Position numbers and translations under genes: made by a program. 64,000 bases of DNA, taken from Blattabacterium cuenoti (GTDB taxonomy: Bacteria > Bacteroidota > Bacteroidia > Flavobacteriales > Blattabacteriaceae). Location: the NCBI RefSeq assembly GCF_014251995.1, contig NZ_CP059205.1, forward strand, positions 496,001 through 560,000, read 5' to 3'. This document shows, piece by piece, positions 8,380-15,901 of the stretch. The notes beneath the pieces were generated by a model. The model did not search any database and was not told where the DNA came from. It saw only the letters and a list, made by a program, of their open reading frames with translations. How positions within the stretch are numbered: the stretch's first letter is position 1; the number at the start of each line of letters is the position of its first letter.

Positions 8380-8712
8380 ATGGATGAATTTGATAATAAA
8401 AAACTATTAAAAAAATTGTCATTCATTTTTAATGAAAAAAGAAATAATCATTGGAATAATATTCATTATTTTTTAACAATTTATGAAACCATTCTTCATA
8501 TTAATTCTTATTTGACTATTACATGGTTTTTTAATATAAAAAAATCAAATCAGGAAATTAATAAATTAACTCAATTAATTAAAAATAAATTTAGATCTCA
8601 AAGTAGATTATTCTTTTTTTTTGAAACTTGCAAAAATAATCATTGTATATTTCATTTCAATTACTTATTTCAAGTTAAAAAAATTTTTAAAAAAAAGATT
8701 TTTGGACATTAA
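8380..8712 (+). CDS. Unrecognised 110-residue protein, possible gene fragment
   Basis: The frame encodes 110 residues rich in Asn, Lys, Phe and Ile, beginning MDEFDNKKLLKKLSFIF. I do not recognise a family. The same frame is open upstream without ATG back to 8344 (INKLLKNAIARI). The hydrophobic frame that closes at 8359 overlaps this point, so both could be halves of one frameshifted membrane protein (8180-8712) with a short cytosolic tail. No homopolymer explains the shift. It lies on the same strand as DUF4290, 75 bases upstream of it. It may be a real small lineage-specific protein, a fragment or a chance frame. Confidence 0.4.
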   Translation: MDEFDNKKLLKKLSFIFNEKRNNHWNNIHYFLTIYETILHINSYLTITWFFNIKKSNQEINKLTQLIKNKFRSQSRLFFFFETCKNNHCIFHFNYLFQVKKIFKKKIFGH

Positions 8713-8787
8713 GACTAAGACATCATATTATAATACTAAAAAATATCCCTATAAATTGAAATAATTGATTATAAATACTTATAAAAT

Positions 8788-9399
8788 ATGGAATATAATA
8801 CTAATCGTTTAAAATTAGTAATACCAGAATATGGTAGAAACATTCACAAAATGATAGATTATGCAATAAAAATAAAAAATAGAAAAAAAAGAAATCGTTG
8901 CGCCTGGGGAATCATAAAATTAATGATAGATTCTACTTATACTAATAGGTTTAATAATAAGACAATTCCTTATTTTCAACATAAATTATGGAATCAATTA
9001 TTTATTATGTCTAAATATCAATTAGATGTTGATCCTCCCTTTTCTAAATCCAATCTTTTTTTAGAAGAAAAAAAGAATAATTTTTCTTCTAAAAAAAGAG
9101 AAACAATATATCCTAAATATTTAACTGATTTTAGATATTATGGAAAGATAATCAGAAACATGATACATGTAGCAATAAATTGTAAAAATAAGAAAAAAAA
9201 AGAAGGATTATTTTATGCAATAGCTAACACGATGAAAAAAAATTATCTAAGATGGAATAGAAATATAGTAGAAGATAATACAATATTTAAAGATTTAAAA
9301 GAAATTTCAAAAGGAAAAATACGTTTAATAAATACAGATCCTTTACTACAATGTTCTTATATTTTAAGATATAAAAAGAAAAAAATATTTAAAAAATAA
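8788..9399 (+). CDS. DUF4290 domain protein
   Basis: A 203-residue basic protein that matches my memory of the Bacteroidota-specific DUF4290 family, including its position directly upstream of murA. The opening YNTNRLKLVIPEYGRNIHKMIDYAIKI and the later DFRYYGKIIRNMIHVAINCKNKKKKEGLFYAIANTMK look like two copies of one helical unit (YGR/YGK-x-I-x-x-MI), which suggests an internal duplication. There is no signal peptide or membrane helix. Function is unknown. It ends 25 bases before murA and is probably co-transcribed with it, which hints at a link to cell-wall synthesis but does not prove one. Confidence 0.75.
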   Translation: MEYNTNRLKLVIPEYGRNIHKMIDYAIKIKNRKKRNRCAWGIIKLMIDSTYTNRFNNKTIPYFQHKLWNQLFIMSKYQLDVDPPFSKSNLFLEEKKNNFSSKKRETIYPKYLTDFRYYGKIIRNMIHVAINCKNKKKKEGLFYAIANTMKKNYLRWNRNIVEDNTIFKDLKEISKGKIRLINTDPLLQCSYILRYKKKKIFKK

Positions 9400-9424
9400 A
9401 AAAAAAAGTTATTAGATTAATATA

Positions 9425-10744
9425 ATGGGAACTTTTAAAATAGAAGGCGGATCCCCTTTAAAAGGGGAAATAATTCCACAAGGCGCTAAAAATGAAACAC
9501 TGCAAGTTTTATGTGCCGTATTATTAACCACACACGAATTAAGAATCAGAAATATTCCAGAAATAGGAGATGTTAAATGTTTAATGCATATTCTTAACGA
9601 TTTAGGAGTTAAAATAAAAAAGAATAGTATTGGAGATTACACATTTTGTGCTAAAAATATTAATCTTGAATATTTAAATACAAATGAATTTCGTAAGTAC
9701 GGAAAATCCATTAGAGGTTCTGTTATGATAGCAGGGCCACTACTTGCTAGATTAGGAAAAGTTTGCATTCCTCTACCCGGAGGAGATAGAATAGGAAGAA
9801 GAAGATTAGATCCACATTTAATGGGATTAAAATTATTGGGAAGTAATATATATTATAATCATGATAAAAAATATTTTCATTTATATACAAAAAATAAAAA
9901 AAATTTAGTAGGAAGCTATATTTTAATGGAAGAAGCCTCCGTAACTGGAACCGCCAGTATTATAATGGCTGCTACTTTAGCTAAAGGAAAGACTACCATT
10001 TACAACGCTGCTTGCGAACCTTATATTCAACAATTATGTAGATTATTAAATAATATGGGTGCTAAAATAATAGGAATAGGGTCCAATTTAATTCATATAA
10101 TCGGAGTGCAAGAATTAAAAGGATATAGTATCCATACAATACAACCTGATATAATAGAAATAGGAAGTTGGATTGGTTTATCTGCTATCACTTGTTCCGA
10201 AATAAGAATTAAAAATGTTGATTGGAAAAATTTAGGAATAATTCCAAATACATTCCAAAAAATGGGAATAAAATTAGAAAAAGAAAAAAATGATATTTTT
10301 ATACCACCTCAAGATTCTTACCAAATTAAAAAATTATTAAACAACGCAATACTAACAATATCAGATTCTCCATGGCCAGGGTTAACTCCTGATTTATTAA
10401 GTATTTTAACAGTGGTAGCTACCCAAGCTAAAGGAAGTGTTTTAATTCATCAAAAAATGTTTGAAAGTAGATTATTTTTTGTAGATAAACTTATTGAAAT
10501 GGGTGCACAAATTATATTATGTGATCCTCATAGAGCAACTATTATTGGATTAAACCATCAATCTCATTTGAGAGGTGCTATATTAAATTCTCCGGATATA
10601 AGAGCAGGGATATCTCTTTTAATTGCAGCTCTTTCTGCTAAAGGAACTAGCATTATTAAAAATATAGAACAAATTGATAGAGGATATGAAAATATAGATC
10701 AAAGATTACGGACTTTAGGAGCAAATATTCTAAGAATAGAATAA
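9425..10744 (+). CDS. murA: UDP-N-acetylglucosamine 1-carboxyvinyltransferase (MurA)
   Basis: MurA transfers enolpyruvate from PEP to UDP-GlcNAc, the first committed step of peptidoglycan synthesis. The 439-residue length fits. The substrate motif AKNE sits at residues 21-24 and the C-terminal catalytic segment is SPWPGLTPDL. In the mobile loop the usual PGGC is PGGDRIGRRRLDPH, so Asp121 replaces the cysteine (Cys115 in E. coli) that fosfomycin alkylates. Such Cys-to-Asp MurA proteins are active but fosfomycin-insensitive in other bacteria. It lies downstream of the DUF4290 gene, with murF and ddl elsewhere in the window. Confidence 0.95.
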   Translation: MGTFKIEGGSPLKGEIIPQGAKNETLQVLCAVLLTTHELRIRNIPEIGDVKCLMHILNDLGVKIKKNSIGDYTFCAKNINLEYLNTNEFRKYGKSIRGSVMIAGPLLARLGKVCIPLPGGDRIGRRRLDPHLMGLKLLGSNIYYNHDKKYFHLYTKNKKNLVGSYILMEEASVTGTASIIMAATLAKGKTTIYNAACEPYIQQLCRLLNNMGAKIIGIGSNLIHIIGVQELKGYSIHTIQPDIIEIGSWIGLSAITCSEIRIKNVDWKNLGIIPNTFQKMGIKLEKEKNDIFIPPQDSYQIKKLLNNAILTISDSPWPGLTPDLLSILTVVATQAKGSVLIHQKMFESRLFFVDKLIEMGAQIILCDPHRATIIGLNHQSHLRGAILNSPDIRAGISLLIAALSAKGTSIIKNIEQIDRGYENIDQRLRTLGANILRIE

Positions 10745-11030
10745 CTACTTTCTATAATTTAGAATTTATTAAAAGTCTAACTAAAAGTTAAATTTTTATC
10801 ATTTTCTCTAATTTTTTTTTCTTGTGTAAAGATAAATACAAAAATTCGTAATTTTAAAATATAAAACTCTGAGTATACAATAATTCTTTGTCTTTTACAA
10901 AGAGAATTAATTATATATGTATTAAGAATTTTATATTCATAAAATATATGAATTCATACTAGCTAATATCATTATCTACTAATCAAAATAAATAATAAAT
11001 GAAAAAATCCGGAAAAAATAATAATGAAAA
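10745..11030. other. Intergenic region murA-greA with small hairpins
   Basis: This 286-base gap has no coding potential that I can see. It contains an imperfect inverted repeat AATTCTTTGT/ACAAAGAGAATT at about 10882-10907. A TTTG (10887-10890) stands 21 bases before TATATATG, a near match to the Bacteroidota -7 element, so a greA promoter may lie here. Confidence 0.4.
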
Positions 11031-11519
11031 ATGATGGGAAAATTTGAATATATAACCAAAAAAGGATTAGAAAAATTACAAAAAGAAATAGAAAGATTAG
11101 AAAATATAGAACGTCCAAAAATATCTATGCAAATTGCAGAAGCAAGGGATAAAGGGGATATTTCAGAAAATTCTGAGTATGACGCAATAAAGGAAGCACA
11201 AGGATTTTTAGAAATGAATATATCAAAATTAAAAAAAAAATTATCCAATTCTCGTATTATAGATGGTTCCCAAATAATAAATAAAACTAGAGTGTCTATT
11301 CTTTCTACAGTTAGAGTAAAAAATTTGACTCATGGAGGTGAGCAAATATATACTCTAGTTCCAGAAGGAGAGGCTGATTTAAAATCAGGAAAAATATCCA
11401 TCAATACTCCTATATCAACTGGATTACTCGGAAAACAGGTAGGGCAAATTGCTCATGTTACATTGCCAAATAAAATGACACTTGATTATGAAATTTTAGA
11501 AATAGCATTTAGTGAATAA
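11031..11519 (+). CDS. greA: Transcription elongation factor GreA
   Basis: GreA rescues backtracked RNA polymerase by stimulating cleavage of the nascent RNA. The 162-residue protein has the long N-terminal coiled coil with the acidic tip DKGDISENSEYDAIKEAQ (about residues 41-58), whose Asp and Glu hold catalytic Mg2+. The C-terminal FKBP-like domain follows, with LVPEGEADLKSGKISINTPI. Two adjacent ATG codons at 11031 and 11034 could both serve as start. Its last 8 bases overlap the HIT gene, implying coupled translation. Confidence 0.95.
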   Translation: MMGKFEYITKKGLEKLQKEIERLENIERPKISMQIAEARDKGDISENSEYDAIKEAQGFLEMNISKLKKKLSNSRIIDGSQIINKTRVSILSTVRVKNLTHGGEQIYTLVPEGEADLKSGKISINTPISTGLLGKQVGQIAHVTLPNKMTLDYEILEIAFSE

Positions 11520-11928
11520 AAACATTTTTCAAAAAATAATTGATCAAGAACTTCCTTCTTATAAAGTAGCAGAAAATTCTGATCATTTAGCTTTTTTAGA
11601 TATTAATCCTATTAAAATAGGACATACATTAGTGATTCCAAAAAAAAATAATGAAGAAAAAATTTTTTCCCTTACTGAAAAAGAATTCATTTCTATTATG
11701 ACCTTTACAAGAAAAGTTGCTTTAGGAATAGAAAAAGTTATACCCTGTAATAGAATAGGAATATTCGTTATGGGATTTGAAATTCCTCATGTTCATATTC
11801 ATCTCATTCCCATGGACCAAGAAAGTGATGGAAACTTTTCCAAAAAAAAAATTATTTTATCTGATAGAAAATTTAAAATGTTATCCAAAAAAATAAAAAA
11901 TTCTATTTTAATAGAATTCAATAATTAA
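11512..11928 (+). CDS. HIT family nucleotide-binding protein
   Basis: A 138-residue histidine-triad protein. The active-site signature is HVHIHLIP near residue 88-95, and the N-terminal part has FLDINPIKIGHTLVIPKK typical of the Hint/HinT-like branch. Such proteins hydrolyse AMP linked to amines or acyl groups; the natural substrate cannot be read here. The start is GTG, inside the end of greA. Its TAA stop shares bases with the stop of the convergent coaX (TTAA at 11925-11928). Confidence 0.88.
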   Translation: MNKNIFQKIIDQELPSYKVAENSDHLAFLDINPIKIGHTLVIPKKNNEEKIFSLTEKEFISIMTFTRKVALGIEKVIPCNRIGIFVMGFEIPHVHIHLIPMDQESDGNFSKKKIILSDRKFKMLSKKIKNSILIEFNN

Positions 11929-12716
11929 TGTTTATTCCAATGAAATAAAATTTTTAACCCTTTGATTGTATGTAATTTATCTTTAACGTGAATTTTATTT
12001 GTTAAAGGTGTATATATATGAGATAATCCTCCAGTTGCAATTACAAAACAATTCGTTTTTAATTCTTTATTCACTCTATTAATTAATCCTTCTACCATAC
12101 TTAAATACCCATAAATAATCCCACTTTGAATACATGTTTCTGTATGTTGTCCTAATATGCTTGGAGGTTTTTTCAATTCTATTTGTGATAGTTGAGCTGT
12201 ATTTCCAATTAAACCTATTAAAGAACTATTAACTCCGGGGGCAATAATAATACCTTGGAGTACTCCATTTTTACTAATACAAGTTAAACTTAGTGCAGTT
12301 CCAAAATCTACTACTAAAGATGTAGTATTTTGATGATTATATAATGTATATGCGGAAATAGAATTAGCATACAAATCTGTTCCTAATTGATGAGAATTGT
12401 GTTTTACAGGAGAAGAAGAGTATCTATTTACTATTAAAGGATTAATTTTATGTATTTCATATAAAGATTGTTCTACAATATTTGTAAGTGAAGGAACCAC
12501 TGATCCGATAACAATATTTTGTATTGATCGGAGATTAATTCCATATTGCTGATATATATTTCTGAACAATAAAATATATTCATCTAAAGACCTATGTGGA
12601 TTACTATTAATAATCCATGAAAAATTGCATTTTAAATCATAATTATTATTAAATAATCCAAAACGAATACTAGAATTTCCAATATTTATTGTTAATAGCA
12701 TAATTCGTTTTTTCAT
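11925..12716 (-). CDS. coaX: Type III pantothenate kinase (CoaX)
   Basis: CoaX phosphorylates pantothenate, the first step of coenzyme A synthesis. The 263-residue protein has the ASKHA-fold signatures: the N-terminal phosphate loop INIGNSSIRFGLF, GTDLYANSISAY with the probable general base Asp, VVDFGTALSLTCIS, and FVIATGGLSHIY. The loop normally reads DxGNT; here its first Asp is Asn (residue 11), a position reported to matter for activity in other type III kinases. The start may be 12716 or, more in line with the family, the Met at 12701 (MLLTINIGN). It is divergent from the hydrolase gene and tail-to-tail with the HIT gene. Confidence 0.88.
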   Translation of the reverse strand: MKKRIMLLTINIGNSSIRFGLFNNNYDLKCNFSWIINSNPHRSLDEYILLFRNIYQQYGINLRSIQNIVIGSVVPSLTNIVEQSLYEIHKINPLIVNRYSSSPVKHNSHQLGTDLYANSISAYTLYNHQNTTSLVVDFGTALSLTCISKNGVLQGIIIAPGVNSSLIGLIGNTAQLSQIELKKPPSILGQHTETCIQSGIIYGYLSMVEGLINRVNKELKTNCFVIATGGLSHIYTPLTNKIHVKDKLHTIKGLKILFHWNKH

Positions 12717-12798
12717 TTATCATGAAAAAATATTCTAATTCAAGAAAGTTATATTTTTCATTTTTATTTATTATTCATCTATAGTAATATTATAGTAT

Positions 12799-12806
12799 TA
12801 TATTTG
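12799..12806 (+). promoter_or_regulatory. -7 element TATATTTG upstream of the alpha/beta hydrolase
   Basis: An exact TAnnTTTG match lies 30 bases before the hydrolase start. The -33 region shows only T-rich DNA rather than a clear TTTG, so the promoter assignment is moderate. Confidence 0.4.
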
Positions 12807-12836
12807 ATATTTTTTTAATATTAAATAATATAATAA

Positions 12837-13643
12837 ATGTATATGAATAATACTTTCAAAAATATAAATTTTAAAGTAGAGGGAAAAGGTTCTATTCCAA
12901 TAGTTCTACTGCATGGATTTATGGAAAACTTGAAAATATGGAATAATATTATTGACGATTCCAACAAACATAAATATAAATTTATTTTAATTGATTTTCC
13001 AGGGCATGGAAAAAGTGATTTTATATTAAATTATGATACTGTTTTTTCTATGGAAAAAGGTGCTGAAATTGTGAAAATAATTTTGGAAAAAGAAAATATA
13101 GAAAAAGCCGTATTTTTAGGACATTCTATGGGAGGATATATTGCTCTAGCTATAGCTGAAAAATATCCAGAAATTTTTTTAGGATTATGCTTGCTTCATT
13201 CTACAGCAAAATCTGACTCGGATAATAAAAAAAAAATTCGTTTACAATCTATAAAACTAGCAATTAGTAATTACTCCTTTTTCGTAAAAAAAAGTGTAAA
13301 TAAACTTTTCTCTTATAAAAAAATTCCATTCTTACAAAAAGAAATTAGTTTTGTAAAAAAAATAGCTTTTTCCACATCTAGAAGTAGTGTAATTTCTTTC
13401 TTGAAAGGAATTTCTATCAGAAAAGATAGAAGATTTTTGCTAAAAAAAACAAATTTTCCAAAAATGTATATAATTGGTTTATACGACTTAATTCTTAATG
13501 CAAAAGAAATTCGAGAAGAAGCAAAAAGTGGAAATAAAACTTGTTTTTTCGAAGTTCATACAGGTCATATGGGACATATAGAAAATCCTAAAAAAATAAA
13601 AAAAATACTAGAAAATTTTATAGATCATATAATTTTCAATTAA
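12837..13643 (+). CDS. Alpha/beta-fold hydrolase
   Basis: A 268-residue alpha/beta hydrolase. The oxyanion segment is LLHGFME (residues 24-30) and the nucleophile elbow is GHSMGGY with Ser97. A late Asp in GLYDLIL and a His in HTGHMGHIENP complete the triad. It has no signal peptide. Because the window carries a menaquinone methyltransferase, a MenH-like role is possible, but nothing specific proves it; an esterase is equally likely. It precedes the 5-FTHF cyclo-ligase by 9 bases. ATG codons at 12837 and 12843 both fit as start. Confidence 0.82.
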   Translation: MYMNNTFKNINFKVEGKGSIPIVLLHGFMENLKIWNNIIDDSNKHKYKFILIDFPGHGKSDFILNYDTVFSMEKGAEIVKIILEKENIEKAVFLGHSMGGYIALAIAEKYPEIFLGLCLLHSTAKSDSDNKKKIRLQSIKLAISNYSFFVKKSVNKLFSYKKIPFLQKEISFVKKIAFSTSRSSVISFLKGISIRKDRRFLLKKTNFPKMYIIGLYDLILNAKEIREEAKSGNKTCFFEVHTGHMGHIENPKKIKKILENFIDHIIFN

Positions 13644-13652
13644 ATTTTAAAA

Positions 13653-14243
13653 ATGAATAAAGAAGAATTTCGTAAAAAATATTTTTATTACAGACAGTCC
13701 TTGTCTCAGAAAGAGATTTTTGATTATAGTTATCAAATTTTTTTAAATTTTAGAAAATTATTTTTTATATGGAAAAAAAAATATTATCATATTTTTTTAC
13801 CTATAAAAAAATATAAAGAGGTTAATACATTTATTTTTATAAATTTTTTACAACAAAAAAAAAAATATATAACTATTCCTTATTCTAACTTTTATGACCT
13901 ATCTATAGATAATTGCTTTTTTGATGAAAAAACTCTTTTAAAAAAAAGTAAATATGGAATTCTTGAACCTATTTATACAGAAAAACGGATTGTATCACCT
14001 TCTATTATTGAAGTAATATTTATTCCATTACTAATATTTGATCTAAAAGGTTATAGAATTGGTTATGGAAAAGGTTTTTATGATAGATTTATTCTTTTAT
14101 GTAAAAAAAATGTTATTAAAATAGGATTGAGTTTTTTTTATCCAGTAAAAGAAATTGGATTTCTTCATGAAAATGATTTATCAATAGATTTGGGCATCAC
14201 ACCAACTAATATTTTTTTCTTTAATAAGAAAGCATATTATTAA
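13653..14243 (+). CDS. 5-formyltetrahydrofolate cyclo-ligase
   Basis: This enzyme converts 5-formyl-THF to 5,10-methenyl-THF with ATP, returning stored folate to one-carbon metabolism. The 196-residue protein has the family signature GYRIGYGKGFYDRFI (about residues 130-144), preceded by EVIFIPLLIFD. An N-terminal KEEFRKKYFYYRQSLS block matches the usual start. It pairs with folP and metE elsewhere in the window as folate users. Its TAA stop overlaps the stop of the convergent rseP gene by 4 bases. Confidence 0.9.
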   Translation: MNKEEFRKKYFYYRQSLSQKEIFDYSYQIFLNFRKLFFIWKKKYYHIFLPIKKYKEVNTFIFINFLQQKKKYITIPYSNFYDLSIDNCFFDEKTLLKKSKYGILEPIYTEKRIVSPSIIEVIFIPLLIFDLKGYRIGYGKGFYDRFILLCKKNVIKIGLSFFYPVKEIGFLHENDLSIDLGITPTNIFFFNKKAYY

Positions 14244-15571
14244 TAAATAAATATCTTAAATATATCCCAAATAATAATAGTAATCATAATTAAACTAATT
14301 GTTATAAATCCAATAATCGTGCATTGATCAATAATTTTTTCGTTTATTTTTTTTCCTATAATTATTTCTATCAAAATGAATAATATATAACCTCCATCCA
14401 ATGATGGAATTGGAAGTAAATTTAAGAAAGCTAACCAAATAGATAAAGTAGCAGTCAAAGTAAAAAAGACGTTCCAATCCCATTCGGAAGGAAATTCTTT
14501 AGCCATAGAAAAAAAACTTCCTACTTGTTTATAAGCTTTCGTTTCTACATGAAAAATATTTTTTAAAAAAAAAATTTGATTTTTTAAAACATCTAAAGAC
14601 TTCTTCATTCCATGGAAAATACTTTCAAAAAAAGAATACTTCTTTTTTTGAAAAGGAAAAATGTAATTTAAATCCGTAAAATCTTTCAAGAGTATTCCTA
14701 ATACTCCTTCTGAATCTAAAGAAATTTTTTTTTGAAGAAACTTTCCATTTCTATTTACGGAAACTATTACATCTTTATTCTTATAATTTTTAGATAAAAA
14801 AAAATCCCTGAGTTGATCAGAAAAAACAATTAATTTAGAATTAATTGCTAATATTTCATCATTATTTTTTAATCCGTACTTTTCCGCTTGAGAATTTTTT
14901 ACTACATAATTTATAATAGGAGGAACACGTGGTTTAATAAAAAAACTGATTTTCTTTCTATCAAAGAAAAATTTTTTTTTATTGTTCAACGATATTTTTA
15001 TAATTTTTCCCATTCTATTTACAGTTACGGAATTTCCTAAAAGAATTTCTTTAGGAAGGTCATTGAAATACGGAACATATTTATTATTTACAAATATAAT
15101 TTTATCTCCATTTTTAAATCCTATCTTTCTTCCTAAAGAATCAACTTCTATCCCATATTTAATATTTTTGGTAGGAAGGCATTCTTCTCCATTATTAAAT
15201 AAGAAACAAGAAAAAATAAAAACAGATAATAATATATTGAAAATAATTCCTCCAGAAATAATTAATAATCTTTTTATTGCTGATTTTGAACGAAAATCCC
15301 AATTTTTTTCGGAGGATTTTAAAAAAGTTTTTTCATCTTTTATTATTCCGGATATTTTTATATATCCACCTAATGGTAACCAACCAATTCCATAAGTAGT
15401 ATGTCCTATTTTTTTTTTAAAAATAGAGAACCAAGGGTCAAAAAACAAAAAAAATCTTTCAACTCTTACTTTAAATATTTGAGCTAAAATAAAATGTCCT
15501 AGTTCATGAATAACTATTAATATAGAAATGCTAAGAAGCAATTGTATGAGCTTAATAATAATGGATCCCAT
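14240..15571 (-). CDS. rseP: RIP metalloprotease, site-2 protease (RseP)
   Basis: A membrane-embedded zinc protease that cleaves transmembrane substrates such as anti-sigma factors. The 443-residue protein has HELGH at residues 22-26 in the first membrane helix and the third-ligand motif NLLPIPSLDGG in a late helix. PDZ-like sequence lies between them (KYGLKNNDEILAINSK). Two further helices close the C terminus. It is divergent from feoA. No anti-sigma factor is visible in the window, so its substrate here is unknown; removal of leftover signal peptides is another family role. Confidence 0.92.
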   Translation of the reverse strand: MGSIIIKLIQLLLSISILIVIHELGHFILAQIFKVRVERFFLFFDPWFSIFKKKIGHTTYGIGWLPLGGYIKISGIIKDEKTFLKSSEKNWDFRSKSAIKRLLIISGGIIFNILLSVFIFSCFLFNNGEECLPTKNIKYGIEVDSLGRKIGFKNGDKIIFVNNKYVPYFNDLPKEILLGNSVTVNRMGKIIKISLNNKKKFFFDRKKISFFIKPRVPPIINYVVKNSQAEKYGLKNNDEILAINSKLIVFSDQLRDFFLSKNYKNKDVIVSVNRNGKFLQKKISLDSEGVLGILLKDFTDLNYIFPFQKKKYSFFESIFHGMKKSLDVLKNQIFFLKNIFHVETKAYKQVGSFFSMAKEFPSEWDWNVFFTLTATLSIWLAFLNLLPIPSLDGGYILFILIEIIIGKKINEKIIDQCTIIGFITISLIMITIIIWDIFKIFIY

Positions 15572-15670
15572 TATACGATAACTTAAAAATAAAAAAGATA
15601 AATTTAAATTTTTATTCTTTATTTTTTATTATTACAACAATTATTTTTTATTACAATAAATATATAAAAT

Positions 15671-15898
15671 TTGAATTTATCCAATCTTAAAAGAGGAGAA
15701 AAAGGAATTATTAAAGGATATAAATATAACGAAAATTTTCCTGTTAAGTTGTTAGAATTAGGAATATTACCTGGTGTGAAAGTTGAAATTATTTTTGTTT
15801 CTATTTTCTGTGATCCACTATGTATAAGTTATAATGAAACTTTCTTGGCTTTACGTAAAAAGGAAGCGGAGAACATCATAATAAAACCTATTAAATAA
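15671..15898 (+). CDS. feoA: Ferrous iron transport protein A (FeoA)
   Basis: A 75-residue SH3-like protein with LSNLKRGEKGIIKGY at the start and the core LLELGILPGVKVEIIF. It is needed for FeoB-dependent Fe2+ uptake in other bacteria, probably as a cytosolic modulator of FeoB. The start is TTG at 15671; the residues after it align with the usual FeoA beginning and no ATG is available. The feoB gene follows 3 bases later. Confidence 0.88.
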   Translation: MNLSNLKRGEKGIIKGYKYNENFPVKLLELGILPGVKVEIIFVSIFCDPLCISYNETFLALRKKEAENIIIKPIK

Positions 15899-15901
15899 AT
15901 A

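Noticed and set aside
14982-15395. 137-residue open frame antisense to rseP
   Set aside because: It is fully covered by the conserved protease; composition reflects the opposite strand.
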